A stretch of 64,000 bases of DNA from Podospora pseudocomata (lineage: Eukaryota; Ascomycota; Sordariomycetes; Sordariales; Podosporaceae). The notes beneath the pieces are model-generated. The model had not been told where the DNA came from. It saw only the letters and a program-made list of their open reading frames with translations, and did no database searches. Below are positions 46,078 to 55,466 of the stretch, one piece after another. Position 1 is the stretch's first letter. Each line of letters begins with the position of its first letter. Location of the stretch: contig NC_085888.1 of NCBI RefSeq assembly GCF_035222375.1, positions 1,736,001 to 1,800,000 of the forward strand. Reading direction: 5' to 3'. Made by a program: the position numbers and the translations under genes.

Positions 46078-47625
46078 ATGCCCCCCCACAAAATCATCAG
46101 CGCCCCCACTCGGGAATCCCTCCTGTCCCTCCCCTCCCCGGACTACACCCTCATCAAATCCCTCGGCAACGACCGCTTCCTCCTCCGCCGCAACAACGAC
46201 GGCCTCCCCCTGCTGGGCCACTACTGGACAGAATACTACCAACCCAGCACCTCCCCCGTCCACACCCTCGTCCAGCGCGGCGCCGGCGCCGCCGCCGCCG
46301 CAGTGCTCAACCACGAAAACTTGGTTTCCTTGCGCGGCGAGGCCGCGAACTGGGTTCCCCTGAAAGTGAACGGTAAGCCCGTCCAAGCCAAGCAGGTCCT
46401 CCTTTTATGGGACTGGTGCGATGGTGGAAGTCTAGAACAATTCTTGGAACAGAGCGAGAAGGAGATTGATATCTCCGAGGTGCAGAACGGGGGAGAGTTC
46501 ATGCCTGAGAGTTTCTGCTGGCATGTTCTCACCAGTGTTCTCAGGGCGTTGCAGTGGTTGCATCAGGGGATTAGGGAGACGTATGGGGTTGTGGAGCTGG
46601 ACAGGGAGGGGTATGGGATGGGATATGTGGAACATCCGGGGCAGAGGGGGAGGGCGGGGAGGCTGAGGGTTGTCAATCGGATGACGCTTCCGACCCCGGA
46701 AAAGAGGGAGAAAGGGGGGTGGAAGAGGGCGAGGAGGGATGATGATTGGTTTCCTGTTTTGCATAGGGATATCAGGGCTAGTAAGATTTTTCTTCAGCAC
46801 CCTCTCGGCACGGAGACGTACGGGATGGTCAAGCTGGGGGATTTGAGGTATTGTGCTGTTAGCGGGACGGTGGTCAGTGAGGGGGGGTTTGGGTTGGATA
46901 AGGTTCCTGTTGTGGCGCCGGAGAGGGTGCAGGAGTTGGGGAGGTATGTTGAGAAGGATGGGGGGGCGTATATCAATGGGATTGGGGAGCTGAGGAAGAG
47001 GATGGTGGGGTGGTGGAAGGATGCGGCAACGGTTGATAAGGTATGTTTTTTTTTTCTTTTGACTTGATGTTCGGAATGGAGAAGGTGGGGAGGGGGGGGA
47101 CGGGGGTTAACAAGATGACAGACTGAAAGACCATACACCGCCGGCAACGACCTCTTTTCTGTAGGAGCGATCCTCTACCACATGATGATGGGCACACAGA
47201 TGGTCAACCCTGAAGAGTGTCCTGTCAAAGGTTGCGGGTGCATCCATTTGTTCGATGGTCCTGAGAAGGATGAGGAAGCTGAGAAGCTTCCGGGCTGTAC
47301 CGATGGGTGTCCTCGGCCGGATACCGACATCAGACGATGCTTCAACAACACCGGCTACACGACTGAGCTCAAGCAGGTCGTGGGCGCGTTGTTGAGGTGC
47401 AACCGGGAGGTGACTTGGTCGGCGAGCGAGGCTATGGAGGCGGCGTGGAAGGGGTATGAAACGTGGACTCGCACGACCGAGGATGGACAGGCGTATCGGG
47501 ATATTTATGAGGATATTCTGTTCAGGAGGCAGAACCAGGAGAGGATCAATGGCGAGGTGCCTGAGTGGACGAATAATATGGCTTATCAGGTCAGGAGAAG
47601 CCTCAACCCGAATGTGGCTATCTAG
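46078..47625 (+). CDS. Divergent protein kinase-like protein
   Basis: Two exons (46078-47040, 47122-47625; 81-nt intron) encode 488 aa. The second half of a kinase fold is clear: VLHRDIRASKIFL (His229-Arg230-Asp231, Lys236), KLGDLRYC in place of the DFG loop (Asp255 kept, Phe and Gly lost), VAPERV for the APE motif, and NDLFSVGAILYHMM for helix F. In the N-lobe DWCDGGSLEQFLEQ marks the hinge, but the region before it (LVQRGAGAAAAAVLNHENLV) shows neither a Gly-rich loop nor the VAIK lysine. A Cys-rich insert (CPVKGCGCIHLF, GCTDGC) in the C-lobe is unusual. It may be a low-activity kinase or pseudokinase. Such fungal-specific kinase-like proteins are common and uncharacterised. Confidence 0.75.
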
Positions 47626-48674
47626 GTTTTCTTGGGTTTGTCTTTCTGTTTTGGTAGGGTTCAATGGAATGGGAGAGGGAGAGGGGAGTAGGGAGTCAGT
47701 CGATCATTTGCTTGCTTAGAATCAGAATTCTGTCTTTGTTGAAAATACACAGTGATAAAAAAAACAAGCAAAAAGCTCACCGGCCAACCTTTCGCGTTTC
47801 TATGTTGAGAAGGGTGACTCGGCTACGAAAAACCCGTGGGTTTTGCTCCGGATAGGATTCGATCGAGAAGGCTGTTGGACCTAATCCTTCAATTGGGAGC
47901 AACTCCAGTACACTTACCACTGGACCAGAGGGCCATATGGATAGGGTACTGGGGTTGTTGAAACGTGGTCCTGACAGCTGGTATGAGTACTGAAGGACCC
48001 GTTGCTCGTGCCTTGCTTGTGCCAAACCTGTTATACTTGGATGAGTTGGAGGTCCGAAATCCATCGTTATCATCCATCGAGGCTCATGCCACTGTGAGCC
48101 ATCAAGCTTGTGACCAGTCAAGAGTGAAGCAGCACTGTGACAGTGTGATCTCCCCTGGTGATCACCAGGTGTAGGTGGCCAGGGTTAGGGTAACGCAACC
48201 TCTTCCCAAAACATCACCAGCACCCGTTGCCACGAAGCTTGCCAACAGCACCTCCAAAACTCTAAATGAACCTTCCAATGCCGTCATAAAAAACGGTTTT
48301 CCCTCCCAGCTGCCCGATTTTGTTTGCGCAGCTCCGATCACAAAGAAGGCCAACCAACATCTTGTTTCGATCAATGACAACTCTGCTGGTTGAGGTTGAG
48401 TGGAGTCAAAGACGTCATGACCATGGCGATGAGCCGACTCGCCCCTTCCACGCTGACGGCAGTCTGTCCCAATGCCTCGGTTTAGCAGCGTTTGTCAGGA
48501 ACGAGTTTGAACAAGTATAAGAACCATTCCCATAGTTTTTCTCTAGAGCAGTTTTAATCTGAAGCAAATTTACACCCAATCCCATCATCTCGACTCATCT
48601 GATTCTTGTCTCGTCTGATCGACCTACAAACCCACCCCTGGAATTACAACTCACTCAACTGCATACATTTCAAA
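47626..48674. other. Intergenic region with an inverted-repeat, tRNA-like stretch
   Basis: Between about 47850 and 47935 the minus strand shows an A-box-like TGGTCCAGTGG and a B-box-like GATCGAATC, and TTGCTCC pairs with GGAGCAA. A full cloverleaf does not form, so no tRNA is called. The rest is the promoter of the alcohol dehydrogenase gene. Confidence 0.4.
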
Positions 48675-49757
48675 ATGGGCTACCCCGAAACCTTCACCGG
48701 CTTCTGCGTCGACTCCCCCAAGACGTGGAACCAATACCACCTCGCCAACCTCAAGCCCAAGCCCTTCGGCGACAACGACGTCGACGTTGAGATCGAATGC
48801 TGCGGCGTCTGCGGCTCTGACGTCCACACGGTAACCGGCGGCTGGGGTGAATTCGAAGGCCCCCTCTGCGTCGGCCACGAGGTCGTCGGGAAGGCCGTCA
48901 ACGTCGGCAAGGCCGTAAAGGGCATCAAGAAGGGCGACCGCGTCGGTGTCGGCGCTCAGGTCTGGTCCTGCCTCAAGTGTGACGTCTGCAAGTCCAAAAA
49001 CGAAAACTACTGCCCTCACATGGTCGACACCTACAACGCCAAGTACGAGGATGGCAGTGACGCTCATGGAGGCTGGGCGAATTACATCCGGGCGCATGAG
49101 TATTTCACTTTCAAGATCCCAGATGAGATCCCCTCTGCCGAGGCTGCACCACTGCTCTGCGCCGGTATCACGACTTACTCACCGCTTGTGAGGGCGGATA
49201 TTGGCCCTGGGAAGGTGGTGGGTGTTATTGGTATCGGTGGCTTGGGTCATTTGGCACTGCAGTGGGCAAAGGCTCTTGGTGCTGAGACTTATGCTCTCAC
49301 TCACTCGGCTCACAAGGTTGATGATGCGAAGAAGCTCGGAGCCAAGGACGTCATTGTCACCACGGAGGAGGGCTGGGCGGATAAGAACAAGTTCAAGTTC
49401 GACATGCTGTTGAACTGCGCTGATGCGACGCACAAGTTCAACATGGCGGATTACTTTGGCACGCTCAAGGTTGGTGGGGAGTTTCACATGGTGGGCATTC
49501 CCAACGAGCCGCTTCCTGAGATGACTGCGATGGCGTTTGTGCAGAACGGTGTGAAGCTTACGGGAAGCCATTTGGGCAACCATCAGGAGATGGATGCCAT
49601 GCTCAAGCTGGCGGCGGAGAAGGGTGTCAGGCCGGTTGTCCAGACGGTTCAGATTTCGGAGGAGGGATGCAAGGAGGTTGTGGAAAAGGTCAAGGAGGGT
49701 AATGTCAAGTACCGGTTTACTCTGACGGGCTTCGACAAGGCGTTTGCGGGAAAATAG
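48675..49757 (+). CDS. Zinc-dependent NADP alcohol dehydrogenase (CAD/ADH6 type)
   Basis: The intronless gene encodes 360 aa of the medium-chain dehydrogenase/reductase family. Catalytic zinc ligands are Cys46 (CCGVCGSDVH) and His68-Glu69 (CVGHEVVG), with a third Cys in APLLCAGITTYSP. The structural zinc site is Cys99, Cys102, Cys105 and Cys113 (C-x2-C-x2-C-x7-C). The Rossmann motif is GVIGIGGLGHLALQWAKALG, and THSAHK after the second strand favours NADP(H). It should reduce aliphatic and aromatic aldehydes to alcohols (or the reverse) in the cytosol, as yeast ADH6/ADH7 do. The ATG at 48675 is preferred because the family begins with a motif like GYPETFTGFCV; the open frame extends farther upstream without an ATG that fits. 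Its strong C-ending codons suggest high expression. Confidence 0.93.
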   Translation: MGYPETFTGFCVDSPKTWNQYHLANLKPKPFGDNDVDVEIECCGVCGSDVHTVTGGWGEFEGPLCVGHEVVGKAVNVGKAVKGIKKGDRVGVGAQVWSCLKCDVCKSKNENYCPHMVDTYNAKYEDGSDAHGGWANYIRAHEYFTFKIPDEIPSAEAAPLLCAGITTYSPLVRADIGPGKVVGVIGIGGLGHLALQWAKALGAETYALTHSAHKVDDAKKLGAKDVIVTTEEGWADKNKFKFDMLLNCADATHKFNMADYFGTLKVGGEFHMVGIPNEPLPEMTAMAFVQNGVKLTGSHLGNHQEMDAMLKLAAEKGVRPVVQTVQISEEGCKEVVEKVKEGNVKYRFTLTGFDKAFAGK

Positions 49758-50480
49758 GTGGTGGACAGAGAGAGTGAAGAGCAATCGTATCTATAGTGTA
49801 GCAGTAGATAGTTGAACGAACGACTTGCAACCGTGAAAGATGAATTACTATGATTGGTCAATTGTTGGCCCGCCATGTCTTTGCCCCCTCTTTACCCTCC
49901 AAAGTATATGTGAGTGTTGGCGAGTACAATGAAAGAAAGCTGTTGGCCATATACCATGGACGATCGCATAGTAGAAACACTATATTAATTATTGATGATG
50001 TATGTATGCGCTGGAATGCAGATCTATGCAAGCGGCTGCTCGGCCGGTGCGATGGCGCTTCCAGAAAAACAAAAGCGGGGTCTGGTCAAGAACCGGGAAT
50101 AGCGACAGGGATTCTGTGCCGGGTCCACGCGGGCGGGATGCGTGGAGATGGCCCGGGCGTCTAACCAGGGTGTAGCCCGCACCAAAGGGTTGCAATCAGC
50201 TTTGACGACAGGTGAATTTGATCTCTTCAACTGTTCATCTTCAGCTTGTTTGCGCCCAGCGCGTGCCTATACGGCTCTTTCGTCAAAAGATCTAGACGTC
50301 CTGGCCCTGTCTCTGTTGACCTTGCGCACCCACAACAGCTTGACGTATGCACGGATCTGCCAAAAACAAGCCAATATTTTAGTCGCGATCGAATGAGTAC
50401 GCGCCGCGTTCAAAATACAGAGTCCCCCGCTGCGCGCGGCTACAGACGCCCAGGTGACAGCAGCAAGCAGCGCAGCAAGC
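49758..50480. other. Intergenic region
   Basis: 3' flank of the dehydrogenase and upstream region of the next plus-strand gene. No further signal recognised. Confidence 0.5.
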
Positions 50481-52671
50481 ATGGACGACCTGTCGAGGAT
50501 GTCGGACGTGGAAAGCGATTTTGCCATCATGGACGCTACTCCCTCAACCAACAGGAGACGGCCAGGGATGGTAGGGGCAGCAGCAACAACAGAAAGCAGA
50601 GAAGGTCCAAGTGCCTTTCGGTCCCCCTTATCCAAGTCCAGGTCCTTATCGGACGGTGGAGGCGCGCCCAAACTCTCACCTTCGCCTTGCATAGTCGAGG
50701 CCAGCCGCCGGCAGAGCCAAGACGACATTGCCATACGCGACAAAGACACCGACATTGCAGCCCTCCGACTGCCGCCGTCAACTCCCATCCGAACTGGGTT
50801 CCCCACGAGAGGCCTTTCTCTCCAGATGGCCCCGACTGAACCATCCTCACCGGCCCCTCAGCCGCAAGCTGCTGGCTACGTCAAGCAGGCCCCGCTCTCG
50901 CCAAAATTGGACCATTCACACATCTATGCCTCACCCACCAACATTCTGCCGCGTCGATCTCGCGGCCTTGACTTTTCCCGCGCCGCCACGAGCCTGCATC
51001 ACTCCACCCTCGCCAACCAGGCCGATCCCGACTCTTCGCCCACCATCGGGTCCCGCGCCATGAACATTCCCAACCGGCGCAGTGGCGACCACGCCGGCGT
51101 CGACCATGCTGCCTCGTCTCACTGGGGCACCATGGGACACCACCACCAGGAGCGCATGCAGATCTCGAGCTCCCTCGGCAGCACTAACCATGTGCTGTCC
51201 GAAAGCTCGTCCGACTCTGACGAGGACGACTACATGGACGAGGACATGGAGGAGGCCTACATCATGACACCCCAAGCTTCTAGGACGGGCATGGGTCACA
51301 TGGCCGGGGGGCCATCGGCGCCCGGATGGATGCCCGGGTCGCCAGCGGTCAGCAACTTTCTCAGCTTCCAACAACGCCAGCGACAACGCAAACAATCAAC
51401 AAAAAAGAAAATGCGGGGACCTCTGGGACTGGGGTTCCACTCGCCCGCAGCCTCCGGCGCCATCTCCAAGTCGCCCCCAAACAACCTGATCAACTCCCGC
51501 GACCTGCCTCACACTAGGAGGGAGAGCATCAGCTGGGCTGCGAATCAGCTGCACATTTCAGGCAACGAGAGCGATGGACAGCTGGAGGGACTTGACAGCC
51601 CGTCACGGCCGAGCATCGTACGACGGGCCGTGACGAGGAGGGGGAATCTTCTTGTGCGTTTTTGTTGCCTTGTTGACATCTGCGACCTTTGCTGACGATC
51701 ATGCATAGCCGAAAACAAAGGGTTTCGCCCGTATCCGCGCCGCCCTCGCTGAAGAGGGCGCTCCCATAGAAACCGAGTTCCGCCGCGAAGCCGAGGTGGT
51801 ACGGCAAGTCCGTGAGAGCGACATGGACCTCGAACCTCGACTGCCACCGGCCCCTTCGGCTGCGACCACAGCCTTGTCCAGCCCCAACCTCGACTCCCAA
51901 GTCCACCCTGACGAGATGATGCCCGACGACGCCATGATGATCGAGGGACCGGTTGCGTCTCACAACCCGACCAACAACGCTCTCGGTCTCTCCCCGGCAA
52001 CATTCAAGCAACAAGTGCTGAAAAACTCCAAGGGGAAGGTGTTTTGGGATACCTTCTCGGAAAGCAGCTCCAACGGCGGCGCGGGACCAAGGACAACCAC
52101 CCCACCGCCACCATCGTTTGTAACGAGGGCTTCGAGCTCGGGGGTGTCGTTGGATGATGTGAATATGGACTCGCCGAGCTCTAATTCGCAGAGTCAGAAC
52201 CCGTTCGTGCTGCCTCTGACGACGGGGACGAGCAGCTCGGGGAACGGGACGCCGCACCAGCCTCCTGGGGGGAGCATGCCGAGCGCGGCCGAGATTACGA
52301 GACGGATTAATAGTAAGAGGAGGAGGGGAGATGATGATTTTAATGATCCGATCAGTATCAAGCGGAGGGCGGTGAGCCCGGGGATGAGCGCGCACGGGAG
52401 CCCGGTCTTGCAGAGTCCGCTGCAGAGGGGCGGGGAGCAAGGGTGGGGGGCGTTGAGTTTGGGGCCTGCGATTACTACTACGGTGGGACAACAGGGGCAG
52501 GGGCAAGGGCAAGGGCAAGGGGGAGGAGGGTCGAGGCCGGGGAGTAGCGTTGGTGGTGGTGGCGAGGGTGGGAATAATGGGATGGCGGGGAGCAATAATA
52601 AGAGGGGGAGGGTTGGGTTGCAGGGGATGGTGGATACTAACGATGGGATTACTAGGTTGAGTATTGAGTGA
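50481..52671 (+). CDS. Conserved disordered, probably nuclear protein (unknown function)
   Basis: Two exons (50481-51653, 51709-52671; 55-nt intron) give 711 aa. The protein starts MDDLSRMSDVESDFAIMDAT and is largely low-complexity and Ser/Pro-rich. Three stretches stand out. An acidic block (SSDSDEDDYMDEDMEEAYIM) lies near residue 250. A basic block spans the splice junction (RRGNLLPKTKGFARIRAALA) and is followed by ETEFRREAEVVRQVRESD, an amphipathic helix. Near the C-terminus SKRRRGDDDFNDPISIKRRA and VSPGMSAHGSPV combine nuclear-localisation signals with Ser-Pro sites. These blocks are, to my knowledge, widely conserved in ascomycetes, but I cannot name the protein. A short Gly-Gln run occurs before the C-terminus. 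Nuclear and phosphorylated by proline-directed kinases is my inference. Confidence 0.75.
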
Positions 52672-53397
52672 GGGGAGGGAAGATGGGGAGCAAGCAAGCA
52701 AGCGGACGATTCACAGCAACGACCGTCATCATCATGAACACATATGCTCTCTTTTTGGTTTTGCGCAGGGGGAGTTTTTAAGCATTTGCATTTGGGGGTG
52801 TTGGGGAACCAACCGTGACGACAAATGAACAATCATACCATATATGGGAAGGAGGGGGGGGGTGCGGTCATATCAAAGCGGATGAACAGGGGTTGGAACA
52901 CACACACAAAGCTATAAGCGCTACATGCTCATTTTCTTGGTCCTCGGAGGTTTTTTTTTTTTTTTTTTTCAAAAGGTGTTTAGGGCGTCAGAGCATAAGC
53001 ATATAAATGCAGTGGGACGGGGATGGTGGTGGTGCTGGACCAACAAAAGATTGGGTCGTATATAAATAATTTTGGGTATATAAAATATACAAAACAACAA
53101 CAACAACAACAACAACAGGTTGAACATATCCAGCAGCAGATTTGAGCTTTGTCTGAAAGATTCGTTTCGCAATTGGGATATATCTTTTAATGAACAAAGG
53201 TAAAAGAAAACGGCCCTATTAAATAATTACTCGCTTTCCACCGTTGGTGGTATAATTCCCCTTCCCTCTGTCTCACCAACATTTCCTCTCCGTGCTGGAA
53301 AAGTACTGCTGCTTTCCTCCCTTTTTTTCCGTGCAGATGTATCCATCCTCATCATTATTTCACCACCCCCTTCCCCTCTCCCAGCTGTCCTAACCGC
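52672..53397. other. Convergent intergenic region with repeats
   Basis: 3' flanks of two convergent genes. A T19 homopolymer (52951-52969) and a (CAA)n tract (about 53094-53117) are present. No gene. Confidence 0.6.
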
Positions 53398-53822
53398 CTA
53401 CCTCATCTCCAGCTGCTCCCCTCCCGCTCTCCCCAAATTCTCCAACCCGATCCCCTCCTCCGGTATGCACAACCCCGCCAGCTTCTCGTCCAACCATCTC
53501 GCTAGTTCCTCCACCTGCCTCCTCATCATCACCACCCCCGCCGAGCTCGCGCTTGTTTGGGACGTGACCGTCTGCCCCGATGTCGTCCCGCCGCTCATGA
53601 CGGACGCCCTTCCCACTTCTGAATTTGCGGATGGTGACCCGACTGGTGTTTTTCCCCCCATCCCTTCCCCATTCCCCTCCTCCGGTTGTTGTTGCTGCTG
53701 CTCCTGACCCTGATTTTGACCCTGACCCTGACCCTGACCTTGACCCTGACCCTGGCCCTGACCCTGACCCTGACCCTGACCTTGACCCTGACCTTGACCC
53801 TGACCTTGACTTTGACCTTGAT

Positions 53823-53913
<91 letters not shown>

Positions 53914-54277
53914 ACCCATGCAAATAAACAGCATACCGCACTTTAGCTTTCGGATTACAAACACCAGGCCAGAGTCGAGCTGGACGGTGAGGGAGGGGGT
54001 GGATTTGTGTTTTCGGGTTTTATGGGTGTGTTGCGGGGAGGATTGGGAGGAGGCGGAGGAAGAGGACTGGACGGCCCAGATCGAGGCGGCGACGGCGCAT
54101 TGCCTTCTTAGGGCGGAGGCGGGGAGGGAGGAGGCGTGGGAGAGGAGGGAGCCGGTTGGTGTTGTGAGGATTGCTGCTGTTATGGAGGGGGATAAATTGG
54201 CGCGGAGGAAGGCGCTGACGCGTTTTGTTAGGAGGAGGGGGGCGGTGGGGGGGAGGGGGGGGGGAGGGTTTGGACAT
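53398..54277 (-). CDS. Roadblock/LC7 (LAMTOR2-like) protein interrupted by a Gly-Gln array; frame break near the start
   Basis: An open minus-strand frame of about 290 codons carries a roadblock fold: LLLTKRVSAFLRANLSPSI, LTTPTGSLLSHASSLPAS, RRQCAVAASIWAVQSS, LTVQLDSGLVFVIRKLKCGM and LFICMG. These match LAMTOR2 (EGO/Ragulator) elements such as GSLLAYSG, AAIASNIWA and ANLLLCM. The final helix (MRRQVEELARWLDEKLAGLC) comes only after about 70 residues of Gly-Gln repeats and a Ser/Thr-rich linker. The only good start, CCAACAATGTCC at 54277, lies in a frame shifted by one base. A C10 run (54255-54264) between the ATG and LLLTKR is the likely place of the shift. It may be a sequencing error, a real allele or unusual slippage. 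LAMTOR2-like proteins scaffold Rag GTPases at the vacuole in TORC1 signalling; that role is inferred here. Confidence 0.65.
53705..53914. repeat. Coding hexanucleotide array (GGTCAA/GGTCAG on the minus strand)
   Basis: About 34 hexamers encode alternating Gly-Gln in the roadblock-like gene. The 5' half (53826-53914) is almost pure GGTCAA. The 3' half mixes CAA and CAG and carries single substitutions that give Asp, Ser, Asn and Glu variants. The purity gradient suggests recent expansion from one side. Confidence 0.9.
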
Positions 54278-54684
54278 TGTTGGCTCGAGAGAGGGGGGTG
54301 AGGTATTGCAATGGGGGTTGATATCGAAGGTGGCGGCGATGTCGCGATGGTGGGTGGTTGGAATCGTAGATGGCAAGTGGGAATAAACTTTGTTTTCGGT
54401 TGGTGTATATCCGTGGAATCCCTCAAGGTGTGGTTGGTGGCGGGGAAGGCAGGCTGGTTTGGGGGAAGTGGATTATGCGGCGGACGTCGGAGCTGATGAG
54501 AGAGGGTAGCCAGGAGAGAGGTTGTGTCAAGCTTCCCGGGCTCTCGGGAACTTATCGATAATCGGTGGGTCTGGGGTGATGATGCACGGGCCTTTTGGGG
54601 TAAGTGACAGGGGTGCTTTTGGACCCCCAACCCTGACGACGACTTACTACAACGAAAAGAGATAGATACGGCTGTCTTGTCTAC
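54278..54684. other. Leader and upstream region of the roadblock-like gene
   Basis: C-rich on the minus strand, with no in-frame ATG for the roadblock frame. It reads as promoter and leader. No other gene seen. Confidence 0.5.
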
Positions 54685-55011
54685 TCAAACTATATTACAC
54701 CTAGTCCTACACTTCATCCCCTTATTATCTTTGCTGTTTCTCTTCTTGCTGTTATTTCCATTCTCTCCCCTACCACCACTACCAGCCTCACCAGCGGCAG
54801 CCTTTTGATCCTCCCTACTATCATCATCTTTCCCCTTCTCATCCTGATAGTCGTCCCACTCGATAGTGTTCTGATGCCCGCAGGGTCAGGTGTACAGAGG
54901 GCCGGTGTACGGCTCGTTGAGCTCATCCCATGCCGTCTCGGTATCGGGGGTTGTTTTGGGATGATCATTGGTAGCTGTCTTGGGATCCGTAGCTGTTTCG
55001 GGACGTGTCAT
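54685..55011 (-). pseudogene. Small frame interrupted by a single in-frame TGA
   Basis: A minus-strand ATG at 55011 (context CACAATGA) opens 41 codons (MTRPETATDPKTATNDHPKT, then TAWDELNEPYTGPLYT) to a TGA at 54888-54886. Directly after it the same frame stays open for 66 codons: PCGHQNTIEWDDYQDEKGK, then a Gly/Asn/Lys-rich tail to TGA at 54687-54685. The composition on both sides is acidic and protein-like. This may be a decayed gene, a stop-codon readthrough protein, or chance. No intron of usable length can remove the stop. No family recognised. Confidence 0.35.
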
Positions 55012-55466
55012 TGTGTTTGCGGCCAGAAGGTCGTAGGCTTGAGAGATTTGCAAACGTAGTCCAAGCCAAATTGTTTGTTGAGAAAGCGGGTTGGAATAGG
55101 ATAGGAGTGATATAGGTATGTTGACTTGTTGACGGAACAGTCAGGAGCCCTGTGAATCTGCTCTTACTTATACTCATTCATGTCACTGCGTGCACTGTCA
55201 ATGCCATGTTCAAAGTGATAACCAGGTGCGAACCCAGTCATCAAAAGAACTTCAAGATTCTTGTTCAACCGACAAACTAACTACGCTACCTACCCAGCCA
55301 AAATATATGTTTCCCGAGCTGTCAACTGCAAATCCGCAACGGGTGGGTATCAACGTTCGTTCTCCCAAGGGTATCAATAATTGAACAAGCAAGCTCGCAA
55401 CCCCGCTGCGTTTTCCTCCAACCCCCAATAGCTAGCAATGGGAACCCAGATCAACGAAATCTCTTG
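55012..55466. other. Intergenic region
   Basis: A tRNA-like stretch near 55214-55305 (minus) was examined and rejected. No gene is supported. Confidence 0.45.

Noticed and set aside
47850-47935. tRNA-like stretch on the minus strand (A-box-like and B-box-like words, TTGCTCC/GGAGCAA pairing)
   Set aside because: D, anticodon and T stems do not form together and the acceptor pairing has the wrong span. At most a tRNA relic or a chance hairpin.
53625-53946. Plus-strand Asp-Pro and Leu-Thr repeat frames
   Set aside because: They are shadows of the Gly-Gln hexanucleotide array. The minus-strand frame alone continues into a recognisable domain.
55214-55305. tRNA-like stretch on the minus strand (TAGCGTAGTTAG and GGGTTCGCACC, AAGAA/TTCTT stem)
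   Set aside because: The loop has eight bases, and the acceptor and T stems do not pair. No functional tRNA.
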